From Syntrophus gentianae (lineage in GTDB: Bacteria > Desulfobacterota > Syntrophia > Syntrophales > Syntrophaceae), in NCBI RefSeq assembly GCF_900109885.1, contig NZ_FOBS01000022.1, forward strand, positions 1 through 53,850: 53,850 bases of DNA. Reading direction: 5' to 3'. The position numbers and the translations under genes are program-made. Shown here piece after piece: positions 43,529 to 53,560 of the stretch. Position 1 is the first letter of the stretch; every line of letters begins with the position of its first letter. The notes beneath the pieces were generated by a model, which worked only from the letters and a program-made list of their open reading frames with translations, searched no databases and was not told the origin of the DNA.

Positions 43529-44407
43529 TCAGAGATGGGCGGAATAAGCCTCGACGAAGGCATCAATGTGTCCCTGGAGAATCTGCTCGGCCGTCACAAG
43601 GTCCTCTCTGCGGGGAAAACGGGATGAAAGGCTCAGAAAGATTGAATCGAAGCGCGACTTCTTCCACCCCAGGCCTTCGTAGTCAATACGATCAATCATG
43701 TACTGCGACCCATCGAAATAATACTTCCCCAGACGATTCACCGCCGGGTCCCGGTATGGCCAGACCAGCTTCAGTTCAAAAAACTTTTGAACCAGATTCC
43801 GTAAGGGCTCCGCTTTCAATTTTTCCGGACGGGGCGTCGTCAGGAGACGATCACTGACCAGCCGGAAGTAGGATTTTACCAGATCGATATCCGTGATACA
43901 GAGACCGTAAAGATACCAGTCCTCAAGGACGAAGACCAGCGCCTGTTTTTCCTCTCTTGTCAGATAAGTGTAACTCGGGCAGAAATGTCCATCGCAGAGT
44001 TCCCGGCCATAGAACGAGACGTCTCGCAGATCCGTGCCATTGTTCTGCAGGGGGTGAAGAAGGCAACCGACCCGTTTCTCTCCGGCATCAAGAAATCCAA
44101 GGTATTCACAGCAATAAATCACCTCGTACCGACGCGCCTGCTCCTCCGAGCTGCGAACCAGACTCGAAAAATGATCCAGATCGTCCGGACTTTTCACGAT
44201 CTCGGGGAAAAGCGCCGTTCTCCAGCGCAACCGGTGCAGCAGCGATTCCCGGCTGCTGTCGGCATAATTGTACAACCCGCAGCAGGCGCCGCAGGACTTG
44301 CAGGAATCCGGCTGACAAAGATGGATAAAGGAGCTTTCCGGTTTCACATTTTCAGGTTGCATAGATGAAAAGGGACTATAAGAGGAATGGATTTGCAGGT
44401 CAAGCAT
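43529..44407 (-). CDS. YkgJ-like cysteine-cluster protein
   Basis: 292 residues. The N-terminal half has a Cys-rich metal or iron-sulfur site: CQPDSCKSCGACC (C-x4-C-x2-C-x2-CC) near residues 31-43, with further Cys at CCEYLGF, VGCLLHP and CDGHFCPS. The C-terminal half is helical without motifs. It resembles YkgJ-type proteins that bind zinc or an Fe-S cluster, although longer than most. Neither ATG (44407 or 44362) has a clear ribosome site, so the start is uncertain. Function not assigned. Confidence 0.7.
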   Translation of the reverse strand: MLDLQIHSSYSPFSSMQPENVKPESSFIHLCQPDSCKSCGACCGLYNYADSSRESLLHRLRWRTALFPEIVKSPDDLDHFSSLVRSSEEQARRYEVIYCCEYLGFLDAGEKRVGCLLHPLQNNGTDLRDVSFYGRELCDGHFCPSYTYLTREEKQALVFVLEDWYLYGLCITDIDLVKSYFRLVSDRLLTTPRPEKLKAEPLRNLVQKFFELKLVWPYRDPAVNRLGKYYFDGSQYMIDRIDYEGLGWKKSRFDSIFLSLSSRFPRREDLVTAEQILQGHIDAFVEAYSAHL

Positions 44408-44500
44408 AAAGATGATAAGAAGGCAACCTCGATACGAACAGAAAAGATAAGGACTCTGGAATCCAACATTTCTGCGAAATAAGAAACAAGGAAAAGATCA

Positions 44501-44899
44501 ATGACAAAACGACTGATTGAAGAAATACCCCTTCCCAACGGACGAATCCTGAATATCTGGGATGCCTCGCGGGTCATTGCCGCTGATACCACGAGCGTGA
44601 TCCTGATCGTGACGATCCAGATGGAACTTAAGGCCGAGTATTTTCAGGAAGCGGATCACTATAAACTGACCACCTCCGTTTTCGGCAAGGAAATGCCTTA
44701 TGAATACCGGAAGGAACGGACCTTCGTCAAGACCGGGGAGGTCGAAGCCGTTTTCCAGGAGCTCCTGACAACCTTCAAGACCGATGCGCTACCCTACCTG
44801 TCCAAGGCGACCTTCCCGGAACAGTTCGCCCGCTCCAAACACCGGGAGATTATCAGCAATCCCTATCGGTACCGGGAATACCTCGAGAAGAAAATCTAA
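44501..44899 (+). CDS. Conserved hypothetical protein
   Basis: 132 residues with a GGAAAAG box before the ATG. It is alpha/beta, charged, without membrane segments or Cys motifs (RLIEEIPLPNGRILNIWDAS, then a C-terminal FARSKHREIISNPYRYRE). The pattern feels like a conserved deltaproteobacterial family, but I cannot name it. It lies 21 bases ahead of the radical SAM gene and is probably co-transcribed. Confidence 0.7.
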   Translation: MTKRLIEEIPLPNGRILNIWDASRVIAADTTSVILIVTIQMELKAEYFQEADHYKLTTSVFGKEMPYEYRKERTFVKTGEVEAVFQELLTTFKTDALPYLSKATFPEQFARSKHREIISNPYRYREYLEKKI

Positions 44900-44920
44900 C
44901 AGGAGCATTCAGCATTTTTC

Positions 44921-47407
44921 ATGAATCAGGAAGAACTCTTTGCCACCGTCTCCAAACCGAGCCGTTATCTCGGGGGAGAAGTCAATTCCATCAAGAAGGA
45001 TTTTGCGGCCTGTCCAGTCCATATCGCCCTGGCCTTTCCCGATACCTATGAAGTCGGCATGTCCCATCTGGGTTTGCAGATTCTCTACGCGATTCTCAAT
45101 CGTTACCCTGATATCGCCGCGGAACGATGTTACGCACCCTGGCCGGACATGGAAAAGGCCCTGCGCACCGCCCGGCTCCCGCTGACGACACTGGAATCCC
45201 GCAGGCCCCTGTCGGCTTTCGATCTGATCGGCTTCTCCCTTCAATACGAACTGTCCTACACCAATGTCCTCAACATGCTGGATCTCGGCGGCATTCCCCT
45301 GCGGTGCGCGGACCGCACCCAGGATGATCCTCTTATTATTGCCGGCGGTCCCTGCACCTTCAATCCCGCCCCGATGGCGCCTTTTATTGATGCCTTCGTG
45401 ATCGGTGAAGGGGAGGAAGTGATCTCGGAAATCGCTGCGGCCCTGAGGGAGGCAAAGGCCAGGGGATATGACCGGGAGCGGAAGCTGGAACAGCTCGCAG
45501 CCATTCCCGGCATCTACGTCCCGGCCCTCTTTTCAGGCAGCCGGGTCCGCAAGCGGATCGTCTCCGATCTCGACTCCTGGCCCGTCCCATCGAATCCGAT
45601 TGTCCCCCTCATGAAGACCATTCATGACCGCATCACCCTGGAAATCGCCAGGGGCTGTACCCGGGGCTGCCGTTTCTGCCAGGCCGGAATGGTCTGGCGG
45701 CCCGTCCGGGAACGAAACCTGAGCACCCTCGAACATTCTGCGGAAGAACAGCTCTGTTCCACCGGATACGATGAGCTTTCCCTCCTTTCACTCAGTTCCG
45801 GCGATTACAGCCGGATCGAGGATCTGCTGATCCGGCTCATGAACCGGTATTACAGCCGCCGGATCGCCCTGTCCCTTCCCTCTCTACGTTCGGAGACCCT
45901 GACCCGGACACTCATTGAAAACATCCGCAAAGTGCGGAAGACGAGTTTTACCCTGGCTCCGGAAGCGGGAACCCAGCGCCTGAGAAACGTGATCAACAAG
46001 GGCAATACGGAAGAAGACCTGCTTGCCACGACCGCCCAGGTTTTTGCAGCCGGCTGGAAAGCCGTGAAGCTTTATTTCATGATCGGCCTTCCCTCCGAAC
46101 AGCAGGAGGACCTGGACGGCATAATCGAACTGGGCCACCGGGTTTTAAAGCAGGCCCGGAACCGGGGGCAGGTGACCCTGAGCCTTTCCACCTTCGTTCC
46201 CAAGCCGCACACCCCTTTTCAATGGCACCGGCAGATCGGGATGGATGAGATTGCCGAAAAGCAGCTCTATTTGAGAAATTCAATCCGCAACCGCAACATC
46301 AGCGTCAAGGTACATGATCGCCGGATGAGCCTCCTGGAGGGCCTCTTCTCCCGGGGGGACCAGTCCCTGGGACATATCATCGAAAAGGTGTTTCGTCTCG
46401 GCGGACGTTTTGACGGCTGGAGCGATCAACTGCGGTTCGACCTCTGGGAACAGGCCTTGGAGGACCTGAATCTCTCGGCGGACGCCTATCTCCGGGAACG
46501 CACCTTCGAGGAAGACCTGCCCTGGGACGTCGTCGATTGCGGCGTCAGCAGGGATTATCTGCACAGGGAATTTCAGAATTCCCTTTCCGGACAATTGACG
46601 GGGGACTGTCGGCGCGGAGCCTGCCTGCAATGCGGCGTCTGCGACTTCAAGCAGATCCGGATAGAAAAGGCGCAAGACGAAGAGGAAAAGCCTGAGCAGA
46701 TTCTTCCCGGTCACCCCCCGGAAAAGCCGGAAGCCGATTTTCAAGTGTCACGTCTCCGGATGATTTTCCGGAAAGGGGGAACCGCCCGTCTGTTATCGCA
46801 CCTGGAAATCACCGAGGCCTTGATCCGGGCCATCAAGAAGACTGGGGAATCCTTTGTCTTCACCGAAGGGTTCCATCCCCATCCCAAAATCTCTTTTGCC
46901 TTTGCCACGGCGGTCGGCCTGGAAAGCGAGGGAGAATACGCGGATATTCAGCTCAAGAATCTCTCGGCAGGACCGGCGGTCCTTGCCGGCGCCATCAATG
47001 CCGGGCTTCCTGCGGGGCTTGAAGTGACGAAAATGGAGAAGATCTTTCCCGGGCACCCTTCCCTTTCGGACATCATTCGCGGATTCGTCTATGAAGTCAC
47101 CGTCCCCGAAAATTTGCAATCCGCGATGGAATGGCCCCGGATGGAGGAGAGAGCGGCCGAGTTTCTCAGGGCGTCTTCCTTTTCGGTCGTTCGGGAAACG
47201 AAGGATAAGACCGTTCTCCGGGAGATCCGCTCCCTGGTTGAGGAGCTCGAACTCTCGCCGGAATCCGGAAAGCTGAGATTCCACCTGCTGTTCAGGAAGG
47301 AAGGAAGCGTCAAACCGAGTGAAATCCTCACCGAAGTGCTGAACCTCAATAAGGATTTCGTTCCCCTGATGAGGATCCGGAAGGTGAAAACCCTCTTTTC
47401 CTCTTAA
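44921..47407 (+). CDS. TIGR03960-type radical SAM protein fused to DUF2344 (TIGR03936)
   Basis: 828 residues with two parts. Residues about 1-620: a B12-binding-like N-terminal fold (FPDTYEVGMSHLGLQILYAI), then a radical SAM domain with CTRGCRFC (C-x3-C-x2-C) at about 244 and SLSSGDYSRI, APEAGTQRLRNVINKGN, YFMIGLP. Residues about 610-828: a DUF2344 domain (FRKGGTARLLSHLEITEALI, FTEGFHPHPKISFAFA). It is found upstream of rplU-rpmA in many deltaproteobacteria and clostridia, usually with RNase G, which is missing here. The substrate is not known to me. Confidence 0.92.
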   Translation: MNQEELFATVSKPSRYLGGEVNSIKKDFAACPVHIALAFPDTYEVGMSHLGLQILYAILNRYPDIAAERCYAPWPDMEKALRTARLPLTTLESRRPLSAFDLIGFSLQYELSYTNVLNMLDLGGIPLRCADRTQDDPLIIAGGPCTFNPAPMAPFIDAFVIGEGEEVISEIAAALREAKARGYDRERKLEQLAAIPGIYVPALFSGSRVRKRIVSDLDSWPVPSNPIVPLMKTIHDRITLEIARGCTRGCRFCQAGMVWRPVRERNLSTLEHSAEEQLCSTGYDELSLLSLSSGDYSRIEDLLIRLMNRYYSRRIALSLPSLRSETLTRTLIENIRKVRKTSFTLAPEAGTQRLRNVINKGNTEEDLLATTAQVFAAGWKAVKLYFMIGLPSEQQEDLDGIIELGHRVLKQARNRGQVTLSLSTFVPKPHTPFQWHRQIGMDEIAEKQLYLRNSIRNRNISVKVHDRRMSLLEGLFSRGDQSLGHIIEKVFRLGGRFDGWSDQLRFDLWEQALEDLNLSADAYLRERTFEEDLPWDVVDCGVSRDYLHREFQNSLSGQLTGDCRRGACLQCGVCDFKQIRIEKAQDEEEKPEQILPGHPPEKPEADFQVSRLRMIFRKGGTARLLSHLEITEALIRAIKKTGESFVFTEGFHPHPKISFAFATAVGLESEGEYADIQLKNLSAGPAVLAGAINAGLPAGLEVTKMEKIFPGHPSLSDIIRGFVYEVTVPENLQSAMEWPRMEERAAEFLRASSFSVVRETKDKTVLREIRSLVEELELSPESGKLRFHLLFRKEGSVKPSEILTEVLNLNKDFVPLMRIRKVKTLFSS

Positions 47408-47464
47408 CCATTTTGGGATTGTCCGTTCTTCCCAGGAAAATTTCAACGCTCCTGCACAAAAGGA

Positions 47465-47492
47465 TTGACAAAGTCTACAATATTTTTATAAT
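47465..47492 (+). promoter_or_regulatory. Sigma-70 promoter of rplU-rpmA
   Basis: TTGACA (47465-47470), 16-base spacer, TATAAT (47487-47492): both boxes are perfect consensus. It lies 37 bases before the rplU ATG, after the radical SAM gene, so the ribosomal operon has its own strong promoter. Confidence 0.9.
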
Positions 47493-47528
47493 TGGCAATT
47501 CAAATTTTAACTGACTAAGAAGGATGCC

Positions 47529-47846
47529 ATGGATATGTATGCGGTGATAAAAACAGGCGGGAAACAACACAGGGTTTCAGAAGGAGAATTGCTGACCGTT
47601 GAGAAGCTCGATGGCGGCAAAGGAGATAGTGTGGTCTTCGACGATGTGCTGATGGTAGCCAAAGAAGGGGAGATCCGGGTGGGAACGCCTGTTGTGGAAG
47701 GCGCAAAAGTTGTCGGTGAGATTGTTGCCCAGGTAAAAGGCCCGAAGATTTATGTCTACAAAAGGAAGAGACGGAAGGGCTTTCAGAAGAAAACGGGACA
47801 TCGCCAGCAGCTGACAAGGATGAAAATCAAGGAAATTTCGATTTAA
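47529..47846 (+). CDS. rplU: 50S ribosomal protein L21
   Basis: 105 residues. ATG 47529 has AAGAAGG five bases ahead; the second ATG (47535, MYAVI) is the usual start in many species. Sequence is canonical: [18 protein letters not shown], then FDDVLMV and the basic C-terminus [19 protein letters not shown]. It is followed at 12 bases by rpmA. Confidence 0.98.
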   Translation: MDMYAVIKTGGKQHRVSEGELLTVEKLDGGKGDSVVFDDVLMVAKEGEIRVGTPVVEGAKVVGEIVAQVKGPKIYVYKRKRRKGFQKKTGHRQQLTRMKIKEISI

Positions 47847-47858
47847 ACGGAGGACAAC

Positions 47859-48116
47859 ATGGCACATAAGAAAGGACAGGGAAGTTCCCGGAACGGCAGA
47901 GACAGCAATTCCCAGAGGCGTGGGGTGAAGGTATACGGCGGACAGAGCATCCATGCCGGGTCCATCATTATTCGCCAGCTGGGGACAAAAATCCACCCGG
48001 GCAACAACGTCGGCATGGGTAAGGATTACACCCTCTTCTCCCTCATTGAGGGCGTGGTCAAATTCGAAAGATACGACAAGAAGAGAAAGAAGGTCAGTGT
48101 TTACGCTACGGCCTGA
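47859..48116 (+). CDS. rpmA: 50S ribosomal protein L27
   Basis: 85 residues, GGAGGA before the [23 protein letters not shown] and the conserved [20 protein letters not shown] are the family pattern. The N-terminus lacks the cleavable extension seen in Firmicutes. It ends the rplU-rpmA unit, with a terminator at 48238. Confidence 0.98.
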   Translation: MAHKKGQGSSRNGRDSNSQRRGVKVYGGQSIHAGSIIIRQLGTKIHPGNNVGMGKDYTLFSLIEGVVKFERYDKKRKKVSVYATA

Positions 48117-48237
48117 AAATCGATTTTGCGCCAAAGTGCCGGGTGCTTTTCCGGAATCGGTCCGGCATCTCGAAGCACGGTTTTAAAAGTGTTCGTCAGC
48201 AGGAAAAGATCGCAGGCAAGTCGCCGAGAAAAGAAAT

Positions 48238-48264
48238 AAAAAGGCACTGTTTCAGTGCCTTTTT
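48238..48264 (+). terminator. Terminator of rplU-rpmA
   Basis: AAAAAGGCACTG (48238-48249), loop TTT, CAGTGCCTTTTT (48253-48264): 12-bp palindrome ending in T-run. It sits between rpmA and obgE, so obgE needs read-through or its own promoter. Confidence 0.9.
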
Positions 48265-48342
48265 ATTTTCAGGGATACCTCATTGGCCTGAACGGGCGGC
48301 ATCGTCACAGGGTATTTTAGCGTAAGGGAACCTGAATTCTTC

Positions 48343-49371
48343 ATGAAATTCATCGACGAAGCGAAGATCTATGTAAGGGCCGGCGACGGCGGCCGGGGTT
48401 GTGTCAGCTTTCGCCGGGAGAAGTATGTTCCCTTCGGAGGTCCCAACGGCGGTGACGGCGGAAAGGGCGGGGATGTGATTATCGAGGCCTCCGCCAGCCA
48501 CAACACGCTCCTCAGCCTGAAATACAACCAGCATCATGTAGCAAAAAGCGGCGGTCACGGCGAGGGAAGCAATCGGACAGGGCGCAGCGCCTCCGATCTG
48601 ATCGTTCCCGTTCCGGTCGGCACGCTGGTGATGGATTTCGAATCCGGAGAGGTCCTGGCGGATCTGGTAACGGAAGGCCAGCGGTTTGTCGTCGCTCACG
48701 GGGGCATCGGCGGACGCGGCAACGCCCGGTTCGCCACCGCGACAAATCGGGCGCCCCGGTTTGCCCAACCCGGAATACCCGGAGAGGAACGCTGGATTCG
48801 GCTGGAGCTCAAGCTGCTGGCCGATGTCGGGATTATCGGGTTCCCCAACGTCGGTAAATCCACCTTTATCTCCAGAGTCTCCGCAGCCCGTCCGAAAATC
48901 GCCGATTATCCCTTTACCACCCTGACCCCCCATCTGGGCGTCGTCCGCTATGGGGATGACTTTCAGACCTTCGTCCTCGCCGACATCCCTGGTCTGATTG
49001 AAGGAGCCCATGAAGGGGTGGGCATGGGAATCCAGTTCCTCCGTCACATCGAAAGGACTTCCCTGCTGCTTCACATCCTCGATATCTCACGGGAGGAAGC
49101 CGACACCGGCTGGCACGATTTCGAAGTGATCAATTCCGAGCTGGCTTCCTATAGTTCCGATTTGATTTTGAAACCCCAGATTGTGGCCGTCAACAAAACC
49201 GACTTGCCGGTCACCCGGCAGAAACTGGCCGTAACCCAATCGATCTTTGCGGAAAAGGGCATCGTTCTTTATCCTTTCTCCGCCGCCACCGGGGAAGGCA
49301 TCCCGGTCTTGCTGCAAAAGATTGGAGAGACCCTGGAAAATATTCGCAACAGGCAGACGAACCATGAATGA
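48343..49371 (+). CDS. obgE: GTPase Obg/CgtA
   Basis: 342 residues. Gly-rich Obg fold at the N-terminus (KIYVRAGDGGRGCVSFRREK, GGPNGGDGGKGGDV). G domain from about 160: G1 GFPNVGKST, G2/G3 YPFTTLTPHLGVV and ADIPGLIEGAHEG, G4 NKTD. It has the short C-terminal type. It associates with the ribosome in 50S assembly and stress. It directly follows the rpmA terminator and overlaps proB by 8 bases. Confidence 0.98.
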   Translation: MKFIDEAKIYVRAGDGGRGCVSFRREKYVPFGGPNGGDGGKGGDVIIEASASHNTLLSLKYNQHHVAKSGGHGEGSNRTGRSASDLIVPVPVGTLVMDFESGEVLADLVTEGQRFVVAHGGIGGRGNARFATATNRAPRFAQPGIPGEERWIRLELKLLADVGIIGFPNVGKSTFISRVSAARPKIADYPFTTLTPHLGVVRYGDDFQTFVLADIPGLIEGAHEGVGMGIQFLRHIERTSLLLHILDISREEADTGWHDFEVINSELASYSSDLILKPQIVAVNKTDLPVTRQKLAVTQSIFAEKGIVLYPFSAATGEGIPVLLQKIGETLENIRNRQTNHE

Positions 49372-50506
49372 AAATCGAGAACAAGTACTGAAAAATGTAA
49401 AAAGAGTGCTGATCAAAATCGGCAGCGCCGTTCTGACCGGTGCAAACGGCCTTGACCTGGACATCATCCAGCATTTGGTGGATCAGATGGCCGCCCTGAC
49501 AAAGAATGGTTTTCAGATTGTCATGGTCACTTCGGGGGCCATCGCCTCGGGAAAGCATCGCCTGGGCATTACTTCGGCTTTGAAGAGCATCCCCCAGAAG
49601 CAGGCGGCAGCGGCCATCGGGCAGGGCCGGTTGATGCGCGTTTACTCCAACGCCTTCGGGAAACACGGCCTTTATGTCGCCCAGATCCTTCTCACCATGA
49701 GCGATCTGACCGATCGCCGGCGCTTTCTGAATATCCGCAATACGCTTTCCACTCTGATGGACTGGGGCGTCATCGCCATCATCAACGAAAACGACACCGT
49801 GGCCATCGACGAGATCAAATTCGGCGACAACGACAACCTGGCCGCCATGATCGCCAACATCATCGAAGCCCAACTGGTCATCAACCTGACCAGCACACCG
49901 GGGCTCTATGACCGCAATCCCTCAGAATTCAAGGACGCCCGGCTTATTCCCCTTGTCCGGGAGATCACGGAGGACATTGAAGCGGCCGCATCGGAGGAGG
50001 GAACCTCCGTCGGAACGGGAGGAATGAAGAGCAAGGTCATGGCTGCCAAAAAGGTGACCGCCTTCGGCATCCCCTATATCATCGCTCCCGGAAAGGATCA
50101 GGAAGTCCTGTCGCGTATCTTTGACGGCGACGAACGGGGCACCCTCTTCCTTCCCATGAAGGAACATCTCAGCAGTCGGAAATACTGGATCGCCTTCACC
50201 CTGAGATCCCGGGGCGTTCTGACCATCGACAGCGGCGCCCGAATCGCGATTCTGGAAGAAGGAAAGAGCCTCCTGCCTTCAGGAATCGTCAGCGTGGAAG
50301 GAGACTTTGTCGTGGGAGACCCCGTCACCTGCGTCGACCGGGACGGCGCCCCCCTGGCAAAAGGCCTTGTCAATTACAGCGCCGCCGATATCCGGAAGAT
50401 CATGGGACTCAAGACATCGCGCATTGAGCAGGTCCTGGGACATAAAGATTATGACGAAGTCATTCACCGCGACAACCTGGCGGTGACGCGACGCAGCCGC
50501 CGGTAA
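49364..50506 (+). CDS. proB: Glutamate 5-kinase with PUA domain
   Basis: 380 residues from ATG 49364, which overlaps the obgE stop by 8 bases; the frame back to 49247 lies inside obgE. It is the first enzyme of proline synthesis. The kinase domain has VKRVLIKIGSAVLTG, VMVTSGAIASGKHRLG, INENDTVAIDEIKFGDNDNL and GTSVGTGGMKSKVMAAK. The last 100 residues form a PUA domain. obgE-proB is a common pair, and translational coupling is likely. Confidence 0.97.
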   Translation: MNENREQVLKNVKRVLIKIGSAVLTGANGLDLDIIQHLVDQMAALTKNGFQIVMVTSGAIASGKHRLGITSALKSIPQKQAAAAIGQGRLMRVYSNAFGKHGLYVAQILLTMSDLTDRRRFLNIRNTLSTLMDWGVIAIINENDTVAIDEIKFGDNDNLAAMIANIIEAQLVINLTSTPGLYDRNPSEFKDARLIPLVREITEDIEAAASEEGTSVGTGGMKSKVMAAKKVTAFGIPYIIAPGKDQEVLSRIFDGDERGTLFLPMKEHLSSRKYWIAFTLRSRGVLTIDSGARIAILEEGKSLLPSGIVSVEGDFVVGDPVTCVDRDGAPLAKGLVNYSAADIRKIMGLKTSRIEQVLGHKDYDEVIHRDNLAVTRRSRR

Positions 50507-50636
50507 AAGCAAAAAAGCTGACGCCGGGAAACACAGATGTTGACCGATTCTTTTCTTCCCACGGGGGTTTGACTCCCCTTCACTTTCTATATTTCCCCAT
50601 AATTTCATCAAGTTGAGCATTTCATAAAGATCCGAT

Positions 50637-50664
50637 GCCGATCCGATAAAGGATCGGCTTTTTT
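50637..50664 (+). terminator. Terminator downstream of proB
   Basis: GCCGATCC (50637-50644), loop GATAAA, GGATCGGC (50651-50658), then TTTTTT. It is 130 bases after proB and before the FecR gene. Confidence 0.85.
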
Positions 50665-50796
50665 CATTGGATCGGAGGTTGGCCTTCAGGATTCGATCCA
50701 TCCGTCTCGGTTCAATTCCTGCATATCCAATGCGCTGAACATAATATTGAGAGTAAAAGACCATGAATGGTGAACAATAAAACCATGGAGGTTTGC

Positions 50797-51237
50797 ATGA
50801 ACAGGATACTGTCTTTTTTAGTTCTTTTTGTGGTTCTTTTTGCAACGGTCGTCAACGCTTCAGAGGAAGCCTCCGGAAGCCTGCGCAAGTGTAAAGGAGT
50901 CGTCCTGATTGAGAGGAATGGAGCCATTGTAAAGGGTGTAGAGGGCACTCCCGTATACTCCAATGATACCGTCAAGACGGGCGCGGACGGCACAGTGGGA
51001 GTTATGTTCAAGGACAATTCCAGAATCAGTCTTGGACCAAACTCTCGCCTGGAATTAAAGAAGTTTGTCTTTAAGCCGGCCCTTAAACAGTTCAACATGG
51101 TGAATAAGCTGGCAAAGGGAACAGCCTCGTTTGTTTCAGGGAAGATGACGAAGTTGTCTCCGGAGGCTGTCGTTCTCGAGACCCCGCAATCCGTCATTGG
51201 TGTCCGCGGCACCACATACAATGTCAAAGTTGATTAG
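50797..51237 (+). CDS. Secreted FecR-domain protein
   Basis: 146 residues from ATG 50797 with GGAGG upstream; the frame back to 50767 lacks a box. Signal peptide (about 1-21, ending VNASEE). The FecR domain covers the rest: GVEGTPVYSNDTVKTGADGT, VMFKDNSRISLGPNSRLELK, and QSVIGVRGTTYNV. This periplasmic FecR type commonly precedes an OmpA lipoprotein and a CHASE2 protein, as here, suggesting a periplasmic sensing module rather than sigma regulation. Overlaps the OmpA gene by 17 bases. Confidence 0.88.
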   Translation: MNRILSFLVLFVVLFATVVNASEEASGSLRKCKGVVLIERNGAIVKGVEGTPVYSNDTVKTGADGTVGVMFKDNSRISLGPNSRLELKKFVFKPALKQFNMVNKLAKGTASFVSGKMTKLSPEAVVLETPQSVIGVRGTTYNVKVD

Positions 51238-51898
51238 GACGAAAGATTCTCCATTTTATATTGCACCGGTGAGAACAGCACAGAAAAAAATATGGGGGCA
51301 TCTTGTCGTTTTCCTGGTCCTGCTGATCCTGTCAGGCTGCGCAACCGCAAAGGACACGGTTGTGCTCCTGCAGGATGCCGATGGCAAGGTCGGGTTGATA
51401 ACCATTACGACCAAGGCAGGGGCTAAGACGTTGAACGCTCCGAATACAATGGTCGAGGTCACCGAATCCGGGACACATGCCTCTGATCCTGAAAAGATGG
51501 ACCGAAGCCAGATTGATTCCATCTTCAACGATTCCATGAACGCCCTGCCTCTGGAACCGGTCACTTTCATCTTGTATTTTTTGCACGACACCACGGAACT
51601 GACGGCCCGGTCAAAGTCCCTGATTCCTGAAGTCCTGTCGTTGATCAATGACCGGCAAAATAAAGGGATGTTTTATGAAATAGGCATTATCGGCCATACG
51701 GATACAACGGGAGACGATGAGCTCAATATGAGACTGTCCTGCGCCCGTGCAGAGATTGTCCGGAACATACTCCTCTCTTCCGGAATTCGTCTCGGACAGA
51801 TGGAGGTCGGATATCACGGAGCTTGGGATCCTGCCGTTCTCACGGGAAACCATGTCCGAGAACCACGGAATCGCCGAGTTGAAATTATTGTAAGATAG
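51221..51898 (+). CDS. OmpA-family lipoprotein
   Basis: 225 residues from ATG 51221, which lies within the last codons of the FecR gene; a GTG at 51269 is another possible start. The hydrophobic segment with lipobox LSGC (Cys near 48) marks a lipoprotein. The C-terminal OmpA domain (about 110-225) has EIGIIGHTDTTGDDELNMRL, SCARAEIVRNIL and the closing NRRVEIIV, so it should bind peptidoglycan. It connects the envelope to the FecR and CHASE2 partners. The long start before the signal makes 51269 or a nearby codon plausible. Confidence 0.87.
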   Translation: MSKLIRTKDSPFYIAPVRTAQKKIWGHLVVFLVLLILSGCATAKDTVVLLQDADGKVGLITITTKAGAKTLNAPNTMVEVTESGTHASDPEKMDRSQIDSIFNDSMNALPLEPVTFILYFLHDTTELTARSKSLIPEVLSLINDRQNKGMFYEIGIIGHTDTTGDDELNMRLSCARAEIVRNILLSSGIRLGQMEVGYHGAWDPAVLTGNHVREPRNRRVEIIVR

Positions 51899-51907
51899 CC
51901 CGCCATA

Positions 51908-53560
51908 ATGCATGCATTGCGACGATTATCTCCCTACTTCCATTGGGTCCAGAACAGTAAAAAAGATACGCTCATTATTCTCTGCGGAATTGCGCTGACC
52001 TGCGCGGTAGCCTTCCTATATCTATTACAGCCGCTTCTGCTTTCTTCTCTTGACCTTAAAATCTATGACACGCTGCTCAAACTGCGCCCCCGCCACAACC
52101 CGTCAGATCATGTCGTTATTGTAGACATCGATACAAAAAGCCTTGCACAGTATGGACAATGGCCATGGCCACGATACAGGGTATCTCAGTTGCTGGACAA
52201 ACTGCACGAGATGGGGGCTTCAAGTGTCGGCGTCGACATCCTGTTTACCGAGCCTGACAGAAGTTCGCTGCAGAATATACAAAGGGACATTCTGACAGAC
52301 TTCAACTGCGCCATCAGCCTCTCCGGAGTGCCTCATCAATATCTAGACAATGATGCGCTGCTGGCGGAGTCACTCAGGAAAGGTCCTTTTGTCCTTGGAT
52401 ACCAGTTTTCATTCGGGGATCACCTGGAAAAAAGAGGCAAACTTCATCCGGTTGATCTGCTCCTCAAGAAAGAAGAGGAGGTGCCGGATTCCGTAAACGG
52501 CCTGTTCAAACCATCTTCTGTTGATGGCCTGTTTCAGCCGCTCTCCGAGGCGACTCCAGCTTCTGGTTTTATCAACGTAAAACCTGATCGTGACGGAATT
52601 ATTCGCAGAGTTCCCCTTCTCATGGAATACGAAGGGCGCTTCTATCCCCAACTCTCCTTAGCAGTACTTCTGTCTGCGACAAAATCGGAACAGATCGTAT
52701 TGACTGTCGGTCGGGCAGGGACAGAAAGCCTCTCCATCGAAGGCCTTGAAATCCCTCTTGAAGAAAAAGGAGCTTTTCTGATTCCCTTTCACGGCCCGCG
52801 TGGGACCTATCGTCACCTGTCAGCAGCCGATATTCTCAACGGAACAGTCAAAAACCAGGAAATTGAAGGACGCATCGTGTTCATTGGTGCAACGGCTCCA
52901 GGCTTGTTTGATATCCGCGCGACGCCAATGGACCCGTCCATGGCTGGGGTAGAGGTGCACGCGAACATTTTAGACTCTATTCTACAGGGTGATTTTCTGG
53001 TACGGCCAAAGGCTGCTGTTATTTATGAATTTATTGCCCTTCTTTTTTTCGGATTGCTTTCAACAATTCTCTTTGCCCGCTGCAAGGCCGTTGTAAATCT
53101 GACTTTTTTATTTCTCTTTCTGTTGATCGCAGTCATTCTACCCGTCTTCCTCTTCCGGAAGGGGATCTATCTTTCTCCCCTCTACCCTGTACTGGCCTAT
53201 ACCTCTAATTTTTCCCTGCTGTCGTTTCTCGACTTCTGGCACGGAGAGTGGCTGCTGAAGGAAAAGACCCGACTGCAACTGGCAACGCAGGATGCAATGC
53301 TGGAGGCGATCGCCAACATCACCGAAACGCGGGATTCAGAAACAGGCGACCACATCAGAAGAACCCGCAGCTATGTAAAGGCTCTTGCCGAACATATCAG
53401 AAATAAACCTGCCTATGCGGCGACTGTGGATGATGCCTATATTGAGCACCTGTTCCAGTCGGCGCCGCTCCATGACCTGGGTAAGGTGGGTATCCCGGAT
53501 CACATTCTCCTTAACCCATCTTTAACACTGATAAAAATATTTCAAATAAATACGGTATGA
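51908..53560 (+). pseudogene. CHASE2/HD-GYP protein, truncated by an IS element
   Basis: 550 residues remain. TM1 at about 22-44, then a CHASE2 sensor domain (about 45-330; VVIVDIDTKSLAQYGQWPWP, GVDILFTEPD, IVFIGATAPGLFDIRATPMD). Three membrane helices follow at about 345-430, then a coiled coil and the start of an HD-GYP domain: NITETRDSETGDHIRRTRSY and LHDLGKVGIPDHILLNPS. The reading frame then runs into foreign sequence and stops. The rest of HD-GYP (the GYP motif) is missing, so c-di-GMP hydrolysis is presumably lost. The gene sits 9 bases after the OmpA gene. Confidence 0.85.
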
